Assembly (NCBI RefSeq): GCF_030445035.2
Contig: NC_080676.1
Coordinates: 17,522,940 to 17,586,939, forward strand
DNA length: 64,000 bases
DNA from: Dasypus novemcinctus
Lineage: Eukaryota; Chordata; Mammalia; Cingulata; Dasypodidae
Direction: 5' to 3'
The number at the start of each line of letters is the position of its first letter. Position 1 is the first letter of the stretch. Below the pieces are notes generated by a model. The model saw only the letters and a list, made by a program, of their open reading frames with translations. It was not told the DNA's origin and made no database searches. Positions 34,841 to 47,329 of this stretch are shown piece by piece. The position numbers and the translations under genes were made by a program.

Positions 34841-37470
34841 AGATAAGGACATTGCTATTCATCTTTGAAGCTGTTTGTCCATCTGTTTTAATAGAGTTGA
34901 CTCTCTCACCCTCTAATAATTAAACAGACAGGAAAAAGGCTTTGGTCCCAAATGTCTATGTACAAGACAGACAAGGAGGTAATTCTGCAACCTGCTTTTC
35001 TCTTCCACAAAGCTCAAAATCTCCTGACAGAGGAAAACTACAGAATGCTTTCCTCCTTATACTTTGTTTGCCCTACCACTTGGGTCATGCCCAGAAAATC
35101 ATCTAGTCATCTAGAAAAACACCAAACACAAACCTGGGATATGGAGGAAAACTTTACCATGTCACTGGGACCTGAGTTATCATCTACACTTGCATTCCAT
35201 CCAGTCAGCTTCTGTATTTGACTCAAGCTAAAAAAAAAACCATATATTGCCATTCACACCACTTTCTGGCTATTTTGGCTCCCCATGTTGCCTTGAGGTG
35301 AAAGGCAGTTTGAGGAATTCAAGCAGAAGTTGGCCTGAGATTTTAACCAGTAGCTTCTGCAGTCATGGACTTCGTTTTGTTGGTCTCCATATTTTCATTG
35401 TTTATTCTGTGTTTTAGAAAAAGAAAGGGCATGTAGAAGTTCATTATGAAAATACAATTGACATTAACAGTAGCAAGAAATCCATGCCATATGTTAAATT
35501 TAACTTAACCGTATTGGGAAAGTTGGAAATTAAATCAAGCTAATATATTAAGGAGCAGGACTAATACAGATCTCCAAAGGCTATGTAATTGCTAAGGGTA
35601 TGTTAAAACAACAATAAATTAATTATATTTTGAATTTGTCTAAAACCCAACTATTTGACAATTGATGTGGTTGAGACAAGAAGCAAATTCTTTTGTCCAG
35701 TGCTAATTACATTGTGTTTTTATACTTAATGATCATTGTCAGCAGTTAGTTCTGTAAAGGAAATACATCTTGTTTTATTCTGTGTGTTTACAGTTTGCAT
35801 AGAATGAAGATCTAGTTAATGACAAGATTACAGCATCTAGCTTGTGCATCATTACTGTCATATCCTTTCCTTTGTTACCATGTGTAACTATAACACTGTA
35901 AGACAAATACTCACCCCTCTTCTCCTCTTTCCATTATACTTCATGTCATTAAAAGTGAAAAAGAAATGCTATATTTATCTTGATATATATTAAAAAATAA
36001 AGAAGAGAATAATTATACAGGCTATATGGCAATTTCACAGCACTGCTGTCAGTTATAAACTACTTATCTGCAGTCTTTTAATTCATAATGTCAGGAAAAC
36101 AATCTTGTGGTTGAAATACAGTCATTTAATTAGGCTCTATCTATCATTAATTTCCAGGGCTATGCTTGAGATATGGGCTCAGTGATGGTAAAATTTGAGA
36201 AATTAAAGTTTGGAAAAAAAGAAGTTATATAAGTTGGAAAATTCATTTTTGTTTCATTTGGATATTTAATCTCTTAGCACTGAGTGGCAGCAGTAATGAA
36301 ATACTATGCATTTCAAAACATTCAACTTATAGTTAGGTATGTGTTAACCAATGGTTCTTCGTAGCTTGATGGACAGAATGGTTTTGCAATTGCTGGTTCT
36401 TAACTACAGAAGTTGTTTGATTTAATGACATTCACTTCAATACCACATGATAAATATTGATGAACCATCATTGAACCACTCCATCATATTTGGGGCAGAT
36501 TTTTTTCATTACCAGGGCTCTTATTACACATAAAACTCAAGATTTCTTTTCCTTTTCTCTGTTAAGTCAAAATAACACATGCTGGGAGATTTGACTTTTG
36601 GAAATATTTGTCATAAATGAATTGCTACTAGATTTAGAAAGCAGTCTGATAATAGTTTAAAATAATTGTTAAAATAATTTAAAATGAAGTCCTCTGACCA
36701 TCATAATGAAGAATCCTTTCAGCTGCAGTATTCAAATTTCTCATGCAACAGAAGTTTTATACTATGGTCGTATATATTACGTCATATATATTATGAGATT
36801 TTGCTCATGGTAAGAATAATGATGTAAAGAGTTGAACAGAAAGAAATATAATGGTTTATAATCAAGAGTATATAAAGAAGATCCAAAGGAAAATAATTTA
36901 AGATAATTTTCATCTTCACTTTTCATTGTTTTGCTGTATCTTGCTAAGTTAATCAAGTTCAATGTGCCTTCTATTTTTAATCCCACTTCTACAAATTACC
37001 ATTACCATCATTTTAAACTTAATTTCCTAACAAAGTTTTATCACTAATATATTTGTATGTTTTCTCTTTATTACCTTAAGCGATAGACAGAAAATGTCTT
37101 GGGGGCAGATTTCATGTTTTAATCATCTTTGTATCTCTGCTAACTAGCATAACATACTTTATATGTTAGTTGCCTAATAACTTTTTCTCGTATAGAAGAA
37201 AGGACAAAAGAATGAAATTAACTTTCATTAATTGTTTTTCTTTGTTCTTAATTGAATGCCATCTTTAGAGCTTGTTTGTCTATTTTCCACTATTCAGTTG
37301 TCTCTATTGCTATAATTTCCCATGCATTTTGGCATCAGAGCTATTTTGAAATCATCATAAAAACTTTAAATTGAACTTTCTCCTCTCAAAGTACCTCATG
37401 TTTTCAATATTGCTTTTGAAAACTTAACTAGTTTAGTTTAGCTTTTTAAGCACTAAATCTTTCAAACCTT
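34841..37470. other. Unique AT-rich DNA, no gene
   Basis: No repeat family recognised. A plus-strand open frame of 89 codons (34952-35221) has no domain and I do not accept it. Confidence 0.4.
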
Positions 37471-37480
37471 AGAAACTGGT

Positions 37481-37612
37481 GGAGTGGATGTAGCTCAAGT
37501 GGTTGAGCGCCTGCTTCTTATGTACAAAGTCCTGGGTTCAATCCCAAGTACCTCTTAAAAACAAACAAACAAACAAAAACACAAAAAAGAAAACTTTGAA
37601 AAGAAAAAGAAA
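37481..37612 (+). mobile_element. Short DAS SINE (tRNA-only type)
   Basis: GGAGTGGATGTAGCTCAAG, TGGTTGAGCGCCTGCTTC and GGTTCAATCCC show the tRNA-like A- and B-box regions; the element then goes straight to (CAAA)n and A-rich tail, lacking the GC-rich body of the long DAS copies. Flanking duplications AAACTGGT at 37473-37480 and 37613-37620 confirm retroposition. Confidence 0.9.
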
Positions 37613-37967
37613 AAACTGGTAATTAGCCAAACAAATCTACGATACTGTTTTAAAGGGCAGGTCACTTTAAGTTTTAAAATAATTTGTCCTTATTTATTAG
37701 GTCATAATACTTCATTAGGAATTAGGCATCCTCTGAAAGGGAATGAAACATTTTACCTTAAATATATACTCTGATTACTGAGTGTGGTCAGTTATCTGTT
37801 TTTCAACAGTCAGAAGGTTAATGAAAATAAGTGCAGCCAATCAGGGAAGAGGACACCAGAGGTGTTCTGCTTTACATATAACAGCATACTAATTTATTGA
37901 TGGGTAAAGTCATGACAGTAAGGTGAGCACAAAGTAGGAGGAAAAAAAAAAAAGGAAAAAAAAAAAC

Positions 37968-39647
37968 CCAGAAAACATATAGGTCTTCTTTTGCAAAAAG
38001 CTTTAACCAGAAAATGGAGGAGTAAAGACCAAGAGTACCAATATACTTGGATTTTGCTTGATGAGGTCTACAGAAATCATCTTCATAACAGGTTAAGGGA
38101 TCAGATTTCACAGGAATTACCAGAGAAATGAAATCTGAAACTCATCAAGAGCCAGAACATCATTATGAACTGGTACATGTACTGCCCTGAGAGTGATGTG
38201 ATTCTGCTGTCAATCAGTCCTTGGGAAAGTTCTGCTGCCTTTATATTTCAGAGCTGGCACTATATCAAAGCTATCCAAATTTGAGATTAAATTACCAGCT
38301 GTACCTAAGCCAACCAAACTGAGCCTTTCTGAAAGAGATATTGCAATAGCTCCAATATACAGACAGCTTTATGTTCTTTTCTTAAGACATCGTTCATGAA
38401 CCTCCAATAGTACAGGAGCAGAAGTCCTGTATCACCTACTATGAGAAAGTGCCCGTAAAAAGATGCATATAGGACGGGAAATCTTGCCCTAAACCTGTTG
38501 AATAACTTAGTGCTTATTCATTACCCGGATGTAGAGATCTCCGTAATACCTGACATCAAGGTAAGGGGAGAGTTCGATGGCAGTCACAGTCCATCACCCA
38601 GTACTTCTGTTTGATTGATTTAGCCCTGTCTGCTCCCCATGGCAGGTCCTGCTTCTGTGACCAGTTAGTTCCTGGTCCCCTGTAAACTCTATTCTTCATC
38701 CTGGGTTGTCTTGCAACCCAACATCATTTTCAATGCAAGCCAAGTTTACCTCTGGAACTTTCAAGTGAAACTTCATCCCACAGTAAATCTCTTTCCAGAT
38801 AAGGGAAGATGGATGGACTTTCTTTTCCAGAGAAAGGAATGCAAGATGGTCACCCTGTCTGTCTGTTGGTGTTGGGTGAGTCAGACAGGGCAATGCTGCC
38901 TGTGATAGCCATTGTTTTGACAAGCTCGATCATGAGCATAAAAAATAACTTGATGCTGAGCAGAGTTAGACAGTGGCAGTGGAGGCAGGGCAGGGCTGAA
39001 GCAGTCCACTTCTAAAACGGCCTGTGTGGACCTAGAACATTTTTGATCAGTCTGACATGTGTACGCATGTCCTCTTGGTGTTCATGAAAAAGAAGTGGTG
39101 CCTCATACATTTGTGATAGCCGTACTGATGGAATATTGTACTCTCTTAATCAGTTTCAGATTGTAATACAGCATTACTTACATGAACTTGTTATCAAAAC
39201 ACTCATCTGGCGCAACCTCTTTTATAGGCTAAATCAATTCCTGCAATACCATGTCCTCTGTGACTCAAAACTCTGGGTTGCCTACTATTATCTGTAGAAG
39301 GTTTTCATCTTCCTGCTCATCAATTATTTCCAGACATTTTGAAGAGACTTTCAACAGCAAATGGTGAAATAGTAAAAGTTCTTCCTAAACACCAATTGTT
39401 AGCCGCCTTAAGGTTTACCCAGAGCATTGGTGGCCATGATAATTTTTCCGAACAGAAAGTTTTGGATGCCACAAAGCGGACTGAAGGCAACATGTTTTTC
39501 TATGCAATATTCTGACTTTTTCAACAGCAAAACCAGTGTTTGTAAGGAAACCCTAATTTCACACCTGGGGAACATTGTGAAGAACATGTTGACTTTTTCA
39601 AACAGGTTTTTGGAGATCAAGCTCTAGTGAGGCTCACAACATTCTGA
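37968..39647 (+). pseudogene. Processed pseudogene of RMC1 (C18orf8/MIC1)
   Basis: RMC1 is the regulator subunit of the MON1-CCZ1 Rab7 exchange complex. Joined over several frames, the plus strand follows the protein from about residue 80 to its natural stop without introns. Readable stretches are KTKSTNILGFC (38030), STEIIFITG (38070), SERDIAIAPIYRQLYVLFLR (38325), VPCKLYSSSWVVLQPNIIF (38680), FQVKLHPTVNLFPDKGR (38760), HYLHELVIKTL (39170), NFTPGEHCEEHVDFFKQVFG (39558), ending VRLTTF and TGA at 39645-39647. Stops (e.g. after LFLRHRS near 38396) and frameshifts show it is dead. The absence of introns over 1.7 kb means a retrocopy. No clear poly(A) tail or target duplication remains. Identification is from memory of the protein. 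Confidence 0.88.
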
Positions 39648-40065
39648 AATTACTTGCTGTTTTTTGGGTTTTTTTTCTGTGTACAAAGTTAGCTTATTTT
39701 AATAACAAAGTTCCTTAAATTACAAAAATAATGATGTCCTTTTGCCTAATGTCCCACCCCATATGACCAATTATTTTGTCACCGAATAGACCCATAATGG
39801 TATAATTTCAAGCATATATGAAATGCCTACTTGATTTTTTAAAGCAAACCTAGATCCTCTTTAATATAAAGATATGAAGGAGATTTCAATAGTAGTAGGT
39901 ATGATGAACCCAGGACATCAAAAGATTAGAAGGCAGAAAATAAGATTTTATTATCAGCTACATATAAGAAAGCTTCAGAGTAACCCCAAATGTGTAGTAA
40001 GAATTATTTGAGACTTGAATTAGTCATAAAATTGACCCACTTTTCTCAAAATCTTTTTTGACATA
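39648..40065. other. Downstream of the RMC1 retrocopy, probably including some 3' UTR
   Basis: No repeat recognised. Where the RMC1 3' UTR ends cannot be told; the A-rich stretches near 39720 are not a convincing tail. Confidence 0.35.
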
Positions 40066-40069
40066 GTAT

Positions 40070-40450
40070 TCACTCATTCCTTCAAAAAAATACCTATAGA
40101 ACGAGTATCATTGGGCAGATACTCTAGTAGACACTGGAAATAAAATGATGAACAAACATAGACATTGCATTTGTTCTCATGGAAATAACAACTTTGTCGT
40201 GGGGGAACATCAAATATCACACAGGTGATGGTGTTATTACATATTGGGATAAATTGTTAAAAATAAAGGAACATCGTTTCATGAAGGCTCTTGACAAAGG
40301 ATTCTAGCATAGATAGAAAGGTCTCATGAGGAAGAGATGCTTTACTCAAATGAAGTATGAAGTAGGTAGAAGTAGACATTAAACAGATGAAGAGAGTGTG
40401 GAAGAGTGTGCCTAGTGAGGACACAGCATGGGCAAAAGGCTTATAATTGG
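40070..40450 (-). repeat. L2 LINE fragment
   Basis: The plus strand reads CACTCATTCCTTCAAAAAAATACC, GGGCAGATACTCTAGTAGAC, ACTGGAAATAAAATGATGAAC, i.e. the antisense of the L2 3' end, then more diverged L2 blocks (GAGAGTGTGGAAGAGTG, GCATGGGCAAAAGGC). Confidence 0.65.
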
Positions 40451-40536
40451 AGCATAAAACCAAATGTATGTGATAACTTGTTTTATAGATATATTTGGCT
40501 CCACAAATCAAATGTAAAGTGAATATTGTTCAATAT

Positions 40537-40757
40537 AGGGCTGGTAAATTTGGCCCAGAGGCCAAATCTGGCCCTCTGCTTGATCCTGCAAATATTTTCT
40601 TGTAGCACAGTCATTGCCCATCATTTACATATTGTCTATGACTGCTTTGATGCTACCACATCAGAGCTGAGTAGTAGTGACAGAGACCATATGTCCTGAA
40701 AGCCTAAAATATTTACTATCTGGAGCTTTATAGAAAATGTCTGTTGATCCCTCATTG
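40537..40757. mobile_element. hAT-type DNA transposon remnant
   Basis: TAGGGCTGGTAAATTTGGCCC at the left and TGTCTGTTGATCCCTC at the right are degenerate inverted ends of the ancient family with 'caggggtcggcaaact' termini. Between them, TAGCACAGTCATTGCCCATC, TATTGTCTATGACTGCTTTG, ACAGAGACCATATG and AAAGCCTAAAATATTTACTATCTGG are its characteristic core. Non-autonomous; no transposase. Confidence 0.85.
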
Positions 40758-40999
40758 AAGAGATAGCATAGAAATGGGTTCCCCATGTGGGGAAAAATAC
40801 AGATGGATCCTGATACCAATTGATACATGAAATTGGCTTGCAGATGTGAATGGTACAATTAGTAATTTAATGGGGGAAATGTAGAGTACCTTTGTGTCTT
40901 AAGTGAGAAGAAAGATCTCTTTAACAAATTCAGAAATTAGAAACAAAAAGCAATAATGTGATGGCTTTGACTGTGCCAAAATTAAAGATTTCTAATCAA

Positions 41000-41370
41000 C
41001 AAGGTAATCCTTAGGGAAGTTATCAAGTGGATGGCTCGCTGGAGAAAATGTTGCAATATATAAAACCAATAGGGGATGATTTGTGCAAGAAACTCCATCA
41101 AGGAAAATTACAACGCCTAGTACGAAAACTGAGTAAAAAATATGACTGGGAAATTCACAGAAAAAGAAGCCTGAGTAGGCTAAAAAAAAAAGCATATAAA
41201 GATTTACTCAAACTCAGTAGAAATCAAGGAAATGCACAATGAAATCAAAACCTCAGAATGTCAAAAGTTAGAAAAGAGTACATTTACAAGGATGTGGAGA
41301 TGTAGGAATATGAATGGAGTGTCATTGAGTTGGTACAGTTTTTCAAGAGCAAAATGGCAAGAGCTAATGT
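41000..41370 (+). mobile_element. Old L1 fragment (ORF2 3' part)
   Basis: Sense sequence with GGGAAATTCACAGAAAAAGAAG, GGAAATGCACAATGAAATCAAAAC and GGATGTGGAGATGTAGG recalls the ORF2 segment before the C-terminus ('actcacagaaaaagaaatacaaatgg' type). Decayed, no frame. Confidence 0.6.
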
Positions 41371-41459
41371 AGTTCAATATGCCCATCCTCTATAACCCTG
41401 CAGCACCCCTCTGGGTCAGTATCTCAGTCTTCATCTAACTGACCTATAAGCTACTTTTG

Positions 41460-42400
41460 ACTCAGTTAAACAGTCCCTCCTCTTTGGCACATCTTGTTGA
41501 CTTGGCTTCCCTTACATGCCACATTTTGGGGTTTTCCTCTGCCACACTGGTTGTTTCTTCTCAATCTGTTTTGCAGGTCTGCCTCTCCTTTAGGCTTCAG
41601 GTATCAGACTTTGGTCTTCCTTTAGAAGAGAAATGGCAATTAAATACTTCCATTTTTTCTGGCCCAAAACTTACAACCTTCATTTATTTACTCCTCTCTT
41701 CCTCTCACATCCTACACTCAGTCTCTGAGGAAATACTATTGGCTTTCCCTTCAAAATACAACCAGAATCCAACCACATCTCACAACTTCCTCTGCTGCCC
41801 CCTTGGCCGAAACACCATCATCTCTCCTCTGTTATTGTAATCACTTTCTTATTGGTCTTGCTGCTTCTCTAATTCAGTTTCCCATGTTCTATTTTCAGCA
41901 CACAGCAAGTGATAATTCATACTATGCCACTCTTCAGCTCAAAATCTATGATAACTCTGCAGTGATTTGGTCTCCCATCATGTTCTCTCACTGGTTGATC
42001 CACCCACCCTGGCCTCCTGGTTCTTCCTCAAACATTCCAGAAATAGTCTTTGACCTAGCTGTTTTCTCTGCTTGGAATTTTCTTCCCCCAAATACCCACA
42101 GAGCTAATCTTTCATCACCTTTAAAATTTCCTGATATGCCATCTTCTCAATGAGACCTATTGACCGTCCTTTCTATAATTTCAACCCTCTGAATCTCTTT
42201 ACATGTTATTCTCTTTGTCCATGGCACTCATGTATATAATATACTACATTACTTGCTGATTTGTCATGATTATTACTTACTGTCTCTCCACCACTATTGT
42301 GAAGTCAGAAGTTTTATAGTCTGCTTTTGTTCAGTGATACATCCCACATGGCAAAAACAGTACTTTGTGTGTAGTGGGTCTTTAATAATAATTAAAGAAA
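41460..42400 (+). repeat. L2 LINE fragment, long, sense
   Basis: Degraded L2 blocks in sense order from about 41690: AAAATCTATGATAACTCTGCAG, GACCTAGCTGTTTTCTCTGC, TTGGAATTTTCTTCCCCCAA, CTTTCATCACCTTTAAAATTTC, ending near 42390. The open frames at 41457-41840 and 41803-42153 are L2-derived and have no stand-alone meaning. The first 200 bases are less certain. Confidence 0.65.
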
Positions 42401-42875
42401 CAAATAAACTTCATATACCTTGACAGTTGGTTAAGAATATGATCCTGCTTTTCATTGAAAACTGGAATAGCTTTATCTAGATAGTACTTTATCGAACCAT
42501 TTTTACTAAATTTAACCTTGATTTAATACTATCAGCATCAGCTCTTTGCAATGTTTATGGGCAAAATATTATAGATGATATTTACTAGTATTATACAACC
42601 TTCTCTTAATGAGGACACCAGGAAATTTCTTTTTGGTTTTGGTTTCAGATATAGTTAGATTTCTTTTAGGAAACTAATTTTTAACTCAAGGATATTGAAT
42701 TCTTTAACTTCTGGTTGCCATAATGCTTAGAGACATATTTCTGGCAATGTATAGAATGCTTTAGTATGCACTTTTTTTGATTAGTCTCAATCATGCTTCA
42801 TTTTATATTCCTGCTATTGTAATCCCTTTAAAAATAATCATTAGCAATTTGTATTTTTTATCTTGTTCCCTACAA
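42401..42875. other. Unclassified DNA
   Basis: No element or gene recognised. Confidence 0.35.
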
Positions 42876-42879
42876 ACCA

Positions 42880-43090
42880 AGAGTGAATAAAGAAGTAAGA
42901 ACAATCTTGGAAATAAAGAGGTAAATGATGAGGAGTTTGGTTTTGATATGTTGAATCTGAATTGTCAGTGGGACAGGAAAGTGGAGATATCTCCTAGGTG
43001 TGTTGATCATCCAATCTAAAGCCTCTTCAGTGGAGAGGTTAGGCCTAAAGATATTGATTTTGGAGTTAGCAATGTACGGAATACACCGCA
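42880..43090 (-). repeat. L2 LINE fragment
   Basis: GAGGAGTTTGGTTTTGATATGTTG, GGAAAGTGGAGATATCTCCTAGG and CCTAAAGATATTGATTTTGGAG on the plus strand follow the antisense of the L2 region about 1 kb from its 3' end. Confidence 0.6.
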
Positions 43091-43094
43091 ATCA

Positions 43095-44030
43095 ATAGTG
43101 TGTGGAGTGTTTTAAACAAGGTTCCCCAGCAGCAGATTCTGAGATAAGAAATCTTATTTAGGTGATGTATTAAGGAAGTGCTCCTAGAAGAAAATCAGTT
43201 TGGGAGAGGGAGGAGAAGGACAGGGAAGAAAAAAACACCAAGTACATGTATAATGTCAAGCAAGGTCCTGGCCTCTGTCTCATGGCAGTTTGGAGCTTAA
43301 ATTATACCTCAAATTTGTTCTCTCTCGAGACAAGGGAGCTGGTTTGTCCTACTTCTACATTAGGCAGACTTTGGCTATGTGCTGCCCTCTTAGGTACTTT
43401 TGGATCTCTGTGCAAGAGGCCAAAGTGGCTGCAATAATCTTGGGAAGTCCTCTGAAGAAGGTTGTAAATGACAACCATTAGGAGCAAAGCACAGAGAACC
43501 TGGGGAATAAACCCACAGAACTTGTAAGAGGGAATCCATGAAATATGGGCATCACCAACAGTGTCTGCCACATGGGGGTGTTTGAGATCATCCAAGGTAA
43601 GTGGAATGGATCACCGACAGAACCTTAAACTAATCAACATTCTGAGCAGAGGGAAAGAAGAACCTAGGAGTGAAAGCAAAAAAAGTAGGAAGAGATTCAG
43701 AAGTCATAGAAAGAGGAGACGAGAAGGAGAGTCTAACTCTTGGTTAACTCCAGTGCATTCATTGAGGACTTAAAAGTGTCCATTAGATTTGCAATTGGTG
43801 ACATTTTGGGTATCCTTGGCTAGGGCAGTTACTGGGTTATAAGTCTTGACTTTGCTTACAGAAAGGTTGCCTGTGATTGGAAGGGAAATGTAAGATCATA
43901 ACTGAGATGTACAGAGGAGAAAGCCATAGAGACTTCTACACTGAGAGAGAAGTGAACATGCTTATAGGCTGATTGACGTTCTCCAGCAAAGACTCTTGTA
44001 GAGCAGCTCCAAAAAACTAATTGAAAGAAT
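43095..44030. repeat. Unclassified repeat-like sequence
   Basis: The opening CCCCAGCAGCAGATTCTGAGATAAG...AGGTGATGTATTAAGGAAGTGC has the look of an old dispersed repeat, but I cannot name it. Open frames on both strands at 43246-43773 have no convincing domain; the antisense one (43302-43595) is 97 codons with a hydrophobic middle. Confidence 0.25.
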
Positions 44031-44633
44031 AATGTTTATATGCTGTCAACACTTTCACTCCTCACTCACTCTTCAACACCTTTAATTTGATTTATACTAT
44101 TTTTGCCTACTACTTTTTTACTATATCACCTCATTTTACAAAATCTAACTATCCTGCTAAGTCCCTTCTCAGTAAATTGGGTCCTCTAATTTTATGACTA
44201 GTTATTATTTAAAAATATGTCCTATTTTCTACTGTACATTTTCTTGTATCTATCTTTTCTTCTAAACTGAAAGCTACCTAAAAGCAGAAATTGCACTATT
44301 AATTTTTTTATCTTTCACAGCAATTCAAAAGACTATTGCTTAAAGGAGGCCTATATAACATTTTTTGGTTAGCATGTTTTTTCCTTATTAGAGAAGTGGT
44401 GCCTTTATAACTTTTGTTGATTTGAAGTTAATTAATGCTAACTATAGTGGAAAATAGTTTGTTGTGTTTACCTTCTATAATTCCTTAATGGCAAAGACAT
44501 GGCCTTCAGAAACTCCTGAGAATTATACCAAGCATACGAGTTCTAGTGTTCACATTAATTACATTATTTTGGGATCTAGTATCAATCTACACTAATATTG
44601 TCAAGCATTTTGGGATGCCTTACGTCTTGTTGG

Positions 44634-45131
44634 CTTTTTTAGTCTCTATTAGTTTCCTACTGTTGCTGCAACAAATTACCCCAAATTTAAACTTAGTTGT
44701 TTAAAATTACACACATTTATTATCTTACAGTTCTGAAGGACAGAGCCTGGAGTCAGATCCACTGGGCTAAAACCAAGGTGTCAGTAAGACTGCATTCCTT
44801 CTGGAGACTGTAGGGGAGAATCCAATCTTTGCCAATTCCAGCTCCGGAGGCCACCACATTCTTTGGATTATGGCCCTGCAACACAATGACTTTTCTCCCT
44901 CTGCTTCCCTTATCACATCACCTTCAAGTTGACTTTGACCCTTCTGCCTTCCTCTGATAAGGACTCTTGTGATTAAACTGGACTTACCCAAATAGTTCAA
45001 GATAACCACCTCTTTTAAAAATCCTTAACTTAATCACATCTGCAGGGTTCCTTTTGCCATTTAAGGTGACAGATACCCAGGTGATAGGATCTGGACAGGT
45101 TTGGTGGGAAGCATTAGTCAACCTACCACAG
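44634..45131 (-). mobile_element. ERVL-MaLR LTR (MLT1-like)
   Basis: Antisense landmarks: CTATTAGTTTCCTACTGTTGC at 44647, TTATCTTACAGTTCTGAAGG, AAAACCAAGGTGTCAG, TAGGGGAGAATCC, TAATCACATCTGCAGG and a final CAACCTACCACA. It belongs to the same group as the sense LTR at 16632-17114. No paired LTR or internal region is adjacent, so it is a solo LTR. Confidence 0.75.
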
Positions 45132-45139
45132 TCTCCAAG

Positions 45140-47325
45140 ATTATTTTGTGGGTTTTTGTTGTTGTTGTTATTTTGTATTTGTTTTTTCTATTCTAAGAAT
45201 TTTCTATAGTAGTCATGAAATTATCAATATATTAAGACCTATATTACTAAGTGAGGATACTACCAATTCTATGAACAAAATAAATTTATGCAAAGTAACA
45301 TTCTCTTATTACAATATTGATTTTTAAAATGAATGTGAGAACTATGTGATAAATAAAATTCAGACATTCTTGATGCCTAATATTACCTAACAAGAACATA
45401 TCATTTTTCTTTTTTCCGCCAAATATTTTAAATACCTACTCATTTTTTTCTCTTTTTATTTTATTATTTCATAATTTCAAATAAGTTTATCAGTGCTCTG
45501 CAAGGACTGAGGTTTAAGAAGTCTTAGGATGTTAGACTGGAAAGGAAATAAGGGTTACAATCTTCTCTCTATGACCTTTTGCAATTTATAAGTCCAAATG
45601 GACTGAACAACACTGAATAATTAATTCATGCTGTGTTTAAGCCCCTATGGTTACATGTTTTACACCCTAATTATTATGAATTCCTTCCTTGTGCAAATCC
45701 TCGATTCCCTAACCTAAATCAGGTTAATACAGACTCATATGCACCAATTATGGTGATATCTTTCTCTTAACCTTGGCAGAAGGAGCATTATAGTAGGTCA
45801 AAAAGTATCTTTGAGTTTCATTGAGAAATTAACCCATAAGGGAATTGCACTCAGTGTTGTAGTGTTAATTAGTTTCACAAGGAACATATTTTGTAGCTTA
45901 GTTAACATTCAGATACACTCTGCATTTAAATAAAAATATATGCCCTAATATGCTAAAACCAGTCAAATGTGATTTTTATTTAATGATTTTTTTCCTAGTG
46001 AATCAAGTAATTAGCACATTGCACATTTTGACTAATTAAGAAAAAATAACTGTCACCACACCCCAGGAGTCATGCTGGTGTTGTTTTCCCAGTTATAAAG
46101 GTAGAGAATGCGGAGAATAACAATAGCTTTTCCACTAGATGCCAAAAAAGGAAAGGAGAAGAAGAGCTAACAAGCTCCTAGAATTATGAGACAACTACTC
46201 CTTCAAATTATTCTGTCAAAAATCCATGGGCTATAATGAAAGGGAAAAGGCAGATGGCTTGAATTAAGACAAACTAAAGCACATAGTTTGGTAAATGCAA
46301 TGTTCTCTGTGTACTCCCATTGCACATTCCTGTGTAAACATAATTACCAAGTTAAGGTCACTGATGGGGTGGCCTCCAGAAAAAGTAAATGTTGTGTGTG
46401 TGATCATTGCATCTCTTAATTACAGTCCCATACTGGAGGAAAATCAGAAATGCTTTATAGTTTTATAATGAAAATAAAAATTCCCTACCTGATGTCAGTA
46501 GTGTATATAAGCCCATTTCCCATCGCCTGAAAAAAAAGTAAATTTAAGATTTCAGAATGAAGAAAATATTTTTTTCAGACAAGTATCAAAACCTTCAAGG
46601 GGCATGTTTTCTCCCTTTTTAAAGCTTTTATGTAAAATAGTCATAATTAAAAAAGAATGTCTTCTTAAAAATTTGGAACAGCTTCTATTCCTAAATCTAG
46701 TCCACAAGAATAAGATTTTGAATAAAAAGAATACAACTGACCTTCTAGCAAGGTCTCATGAAATTTGACTTCCTAAAATTTAAGACTTCTGAGTGAAAAT
46801 AAATAGGACAGATTTAATACTTAAATGTAATTAAGGGCAAATAGCAAAATAAGAAAATTATTTTAAAGTATATTACAGACAAAAGTTCATAAATTTAATA
46901 GCAAACTAAAAAACATTTTTTAAAATTGAATTTGGAAAAAAGATCATACTAATAGAAAATAGATCATCAATTGATGAATTGTTCATATTTTATGATTCAG
47001 GAGACATGCTTAGAAATAAAAGTTACACTCCAAAGGTATAAAAATATTCAACTGTGCAGTCTTATTATTATTATGATATTATCTCTTTTACTCTAAAGAT
47101 TTGACACACTGAGAGATGTTTGGGTGAAAACATCAGAGGAAAACCTTTGCTTTGTTTTCTTCAAAAGAATAGCTAATTATTCCAGTAATATAATAAATAT
47201 TCCTTTTTATCTCTTGATTTTACATATCACTTTCAACACATACAAATTCCAACATATACTTGAGTCTACCACTTCTGAATTCTCTAAACTGTCCATTAAT
47301 GTGTCTGTTTCCTCCTCCAAATTGT
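45140..47325. other. About 2.2 kb of unique AT-rich DNA
   Basis: No repeat, RNA or coding content recognised. A (TTG)n-like stretch lies at about 45155-45170. Confidence 0.45.
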
Positions 47326-47329
47326 TAAA

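Noticed and set aside
41457..42153. Two plus-strand frames of 127 and 116 codons
   Set aside because: Both follow L2 LINE sequence in sense orientation and have no independent protein features.
43302..43595. 97-codon minus-strand frame with a hydrophobic segment
   Set aside because: Overlaps other frames in an apparently repeat-derived stretch; no family recognised and no supporting context.
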